Below are positions 62,792 to 64,000 of a stretch of DNA of 64,000 nucleotides, piece by piece. Position 1 is the stretch's first letter; each line of letters opens with the position of its first letter. This DNA comes from Cucumibacter marinus DSM 18995 (GTDB taxonomy: Bacteria; Pseudomonadota; Alphaproteobacteria; Rhizobiales; Devosiaceae), in contig NZ_AUCR01000001.1 of NCBI RefSeq assembly GCF_000429865.1, forward strand, positions 496,001 through 560,000. Direction: 5' to 3'. A model generated the notes under the pieces. That model was not told the origin of the DNA and did not search any database. It worked only from the letters and a program-made list of their open reading frames with translations. Made by a program: the position numbers and the translations under genes.

Positions 62792-63405
62792 TGCAGGCCA
62801 CGGCTGCCAGGTTTGACCGCCGGAATGGCCGCCAGTTCGGGCGGCAAGGCGTCAGCCGGATAGGCCGGCACTTCGTATTCGGCCAGCGCGATCAGTGGCA
62901 CGCCCACATCGGCCTTGCCGGCAGAGCGGTCGACGAGGCACGCGGCCGCCACAACCTCGGCGCCCAGCGCCTTGAGACAATCGACGCATTCGCGAATCGA
63001 GAGGCCCGTCGAGACGATATCCTCGACAACAATCACCTTCTCGCCCGGCTCGATATGAAAGCCCCGGCGCAGTTCGAACTGACCGTTGACGCGTTCGGTG
63101 AATATCGCCGGGACCTTGAGATGCCGTGCGGTTTCATAGCCCGGAATGATGCCCCCGACCGCCGGAGACACGACCTGGGTGAAGTCTCCTACCCCGCTTG
63201 CACGGATCTTGCCGGCCAACGCCCTGCACAGAATTTCAGCCTTGTCCGGGTGCATGAAAACATGCGCCTTTTGCAGGAAAACCGGCGAGCGCAGTCCCGA
63301 AGAGAGGATAAAATGCCCTTCGAGGATGGCACCGCATTGCTTGAACACGGCAAGCACCTCGTCGCGGGTCATTGAAGCCTCGGATACGGCCTTGGGCTCA
63401 GTCAT
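62788..63405 (-). CDS. pyrE: Orotate phosphoribosyltransferase
   Basis: Joins orotate and PRPP in pyrimidine synthesis, 205 residues. The PRPP loop is [28 protein letters not shown] and [12 protein letters not shown] are conserved. The ATG at 63405 is preferred over an in-frame start 22 codons upstream that lies in the gap after the (p)ppGpp gene. Confidence 0.95.
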   Translation of the reverse strand: MTEPKAVSEASMTRDEVLAVFKQCGAILEGHFILSSGLRSPVFLQKAHVFMHPDKAEILCRALAGKIRASGVGDFTQVVSPAVGGIIPGYETARHLKVPAIFTERVNGQFELRRGFHIEPGEKVIVVEDIVSTGLSIRECVDCLKALGAEVVAAACLVDRSAGKADVGVPLIALAEYEVPAYPADALPPELAAIPAVKPGSRGLQ

Positions 63406-63433
63406 GCGTCGATCCTTGTCATGAGGGCTGCCA

Positions 63434-64000
63434 TCATGCGGGGCTCTGTTCGGCCCGTGCGCCGCTGCCATTGAGTTGTGGCCGGTTTAGTGCGGCAAAG
63501 GCGGCGGCCTCGTCAACCGAGGCGCGATGCACCTCGGTCAATCCCGGTGTGCGCTTGAGGGTTGTCAACACATCGTTGAGCTGGGTCACATCGCGCAGTT
63601 CGAGTTCGAACAGCATGGCATGGAAATCGGGCGAGATGGCATGCACCAGCACATTGTGGATGTTCGCATCGCAAGCGGCGATGGCCGCAGTGACCTGGGC
63701 AAGCGCGCCGGGCCGGTTGACCGCGTTAAGCGCGACGACGCAGCGATGCAGCCGGTCTTCGTTTTCCTTCAGGTCCCAGCGTACATCGAGCCAGATCACA
63801 TCGGCATCGTGATGGGCGACCAGAGCTTCGGAATCAATGGGATAGACGGTGACGGTCTTGTCGTCGCCATAGATCCCCACCAGCCGGTCGCCGGGCACCG
63901 CCCCTTCGACCGAGATCAGCACCGGGGTATTGAATTCGAGCGTCCGACCCGAGGCGCCATTGGCGATTTTCACCGTCTGGCCGCCTGGAATGCGGAAGCG
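63434..64000 (-). CDS. Bifunctional (p)ppGpp synthetase/hydrolase, 3' part only
   Basis: The last ~188 residues of a RelA/SpoT-homologue (Rsh). The frame is open to the right edge of the window, so the hydrolase, synthetase and TGS domains are outside. What remains is the C-terminal helical/RIS-like region and the ACT domain ([20 protein letters not shown], then ANIHNVLV). Its order before pyrE-acpS-lepB-rnc-era is standard for Hyphomicrobiales. Confidence 0.9.
   Translation of the reverse strand, partial: RFRIPGGQTVKIANGASGRTLEFNTPVLISVEGAVPGDRLVGIYGDDKTVTVYPIDSEALVAHHDADVIWLDVRWDLKENEDRLHRCVVALNAVNRPGALAQVTAAIAACDANIHNVLVHAISPDFHAMLFELELRDVTQLNDVLTTLKRTPGLTEVHRASVDEAAAFAALNRPQLNGSGARAEQSPA

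Overview
The window is a dense, high-GC stretch of a free-living alphaproteobacterial chromosome, most likely Hyphomicrobiales (Rhizobiales) and possibly close to the Devosia/Pelagibacterium group. The order-level call rests on conserved gene strings: glyA-nrdR-ribD-ribE-ribH-nusB; plsX-fabH-ihfA-merR beside a DUF177/CBP3-type chaperone pair and bamE; ldtR-ldtP near hemB; and (relA/spoT)-pyrE-acpS-lepB-rnc-era. The genus is a guess. I saw no insertion sequence, prophage, CRISPR array or rRNA operon; there is one tRNA-Pro(GGG).

Layout. 1-5.6 kb: the end of an ABC exporter, an AlaC-type aminotransferase, argC, a UGT/sterol-glucosyltransferase-like protein and a DUF1801 protein. 5.7-9.1 kb: a lipoprotein, an SdpR-SdpI-CPBP operon behind two inverted repeats, and a divergent membrane protein/MarR pair around a perfect 14-bp palindrome. 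9.2-11.7 kb: rplM-rpsI, heme A synthase and a DUF2842 protein. 11.7-19.9 kb: a compact Wzx/Wzy-type exopolysaccharide locus (deacetylase, Wzz fused to a degenerate tyrosine-kinase domain, Wza lipoprotein, one GT4, a polyprenyl glycosylphosphotransferase and a Wzy polymerase) whose parts list resembles holdfast/unipolar-polysaccharide loci. 20.0-21.1 kb: an APH-fold kinase and tRNA-Pro. 21.3-28.5 kb: a signalling island with REC-degenerate GGDEF-PilZ, Hpt, pseudoREC-REC-GGEEF, a large triple-PAS hybrid histidine kinase and two lone receivers. 28.6-34.5 kb: a RecD-like helicase, merR, ihfA, fabH, plsX, DUF177, the cytochrome bc1 chaperone and bamE. 34.7-40.7 kb: an MFS transporter, the riboflavin/nusB/nrdR/glyA string and a small DUF6898-like protein. 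40.7-48 kb: ldtP, ldtR, a DUF6163-like membrane protein, hemB, an RDD protein, an SLC13 permease and the N-end-rule transferase bpt. 48-57.1 kb: tandem EEP-fold paralogues, parC and recO between two copies of an intergenic palindromic repeat, an Uup-type ABC-F protein, and an arsR-arsC-aqpS operon. 57.2-64 kb: a CHASE-like/PAS/GGDEF/EAL protein, then era, rnc, lepB, acpS, pyrE and the 3' part of a (p)ppGpp synthetase/hydrolase.

How the parts may work together. The polysaccharide locus sits next to a c-di-GMP and phosphorelay island, and both promoter regions carry TTAACC-type, CtrA-like sequences. I infer a possible cell-cycle or c-di-GMP controlled surface adhesin module; this is the most interesting unit in the window. 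The rest is mainly housekeeping plus small stress modules: an SdpI-type immunity-like operon, a cysteine-rich MarR regulator, and arsenic resistance through an aquaglyceroporin. All assignments come from reading motifs and context; no database search was run.
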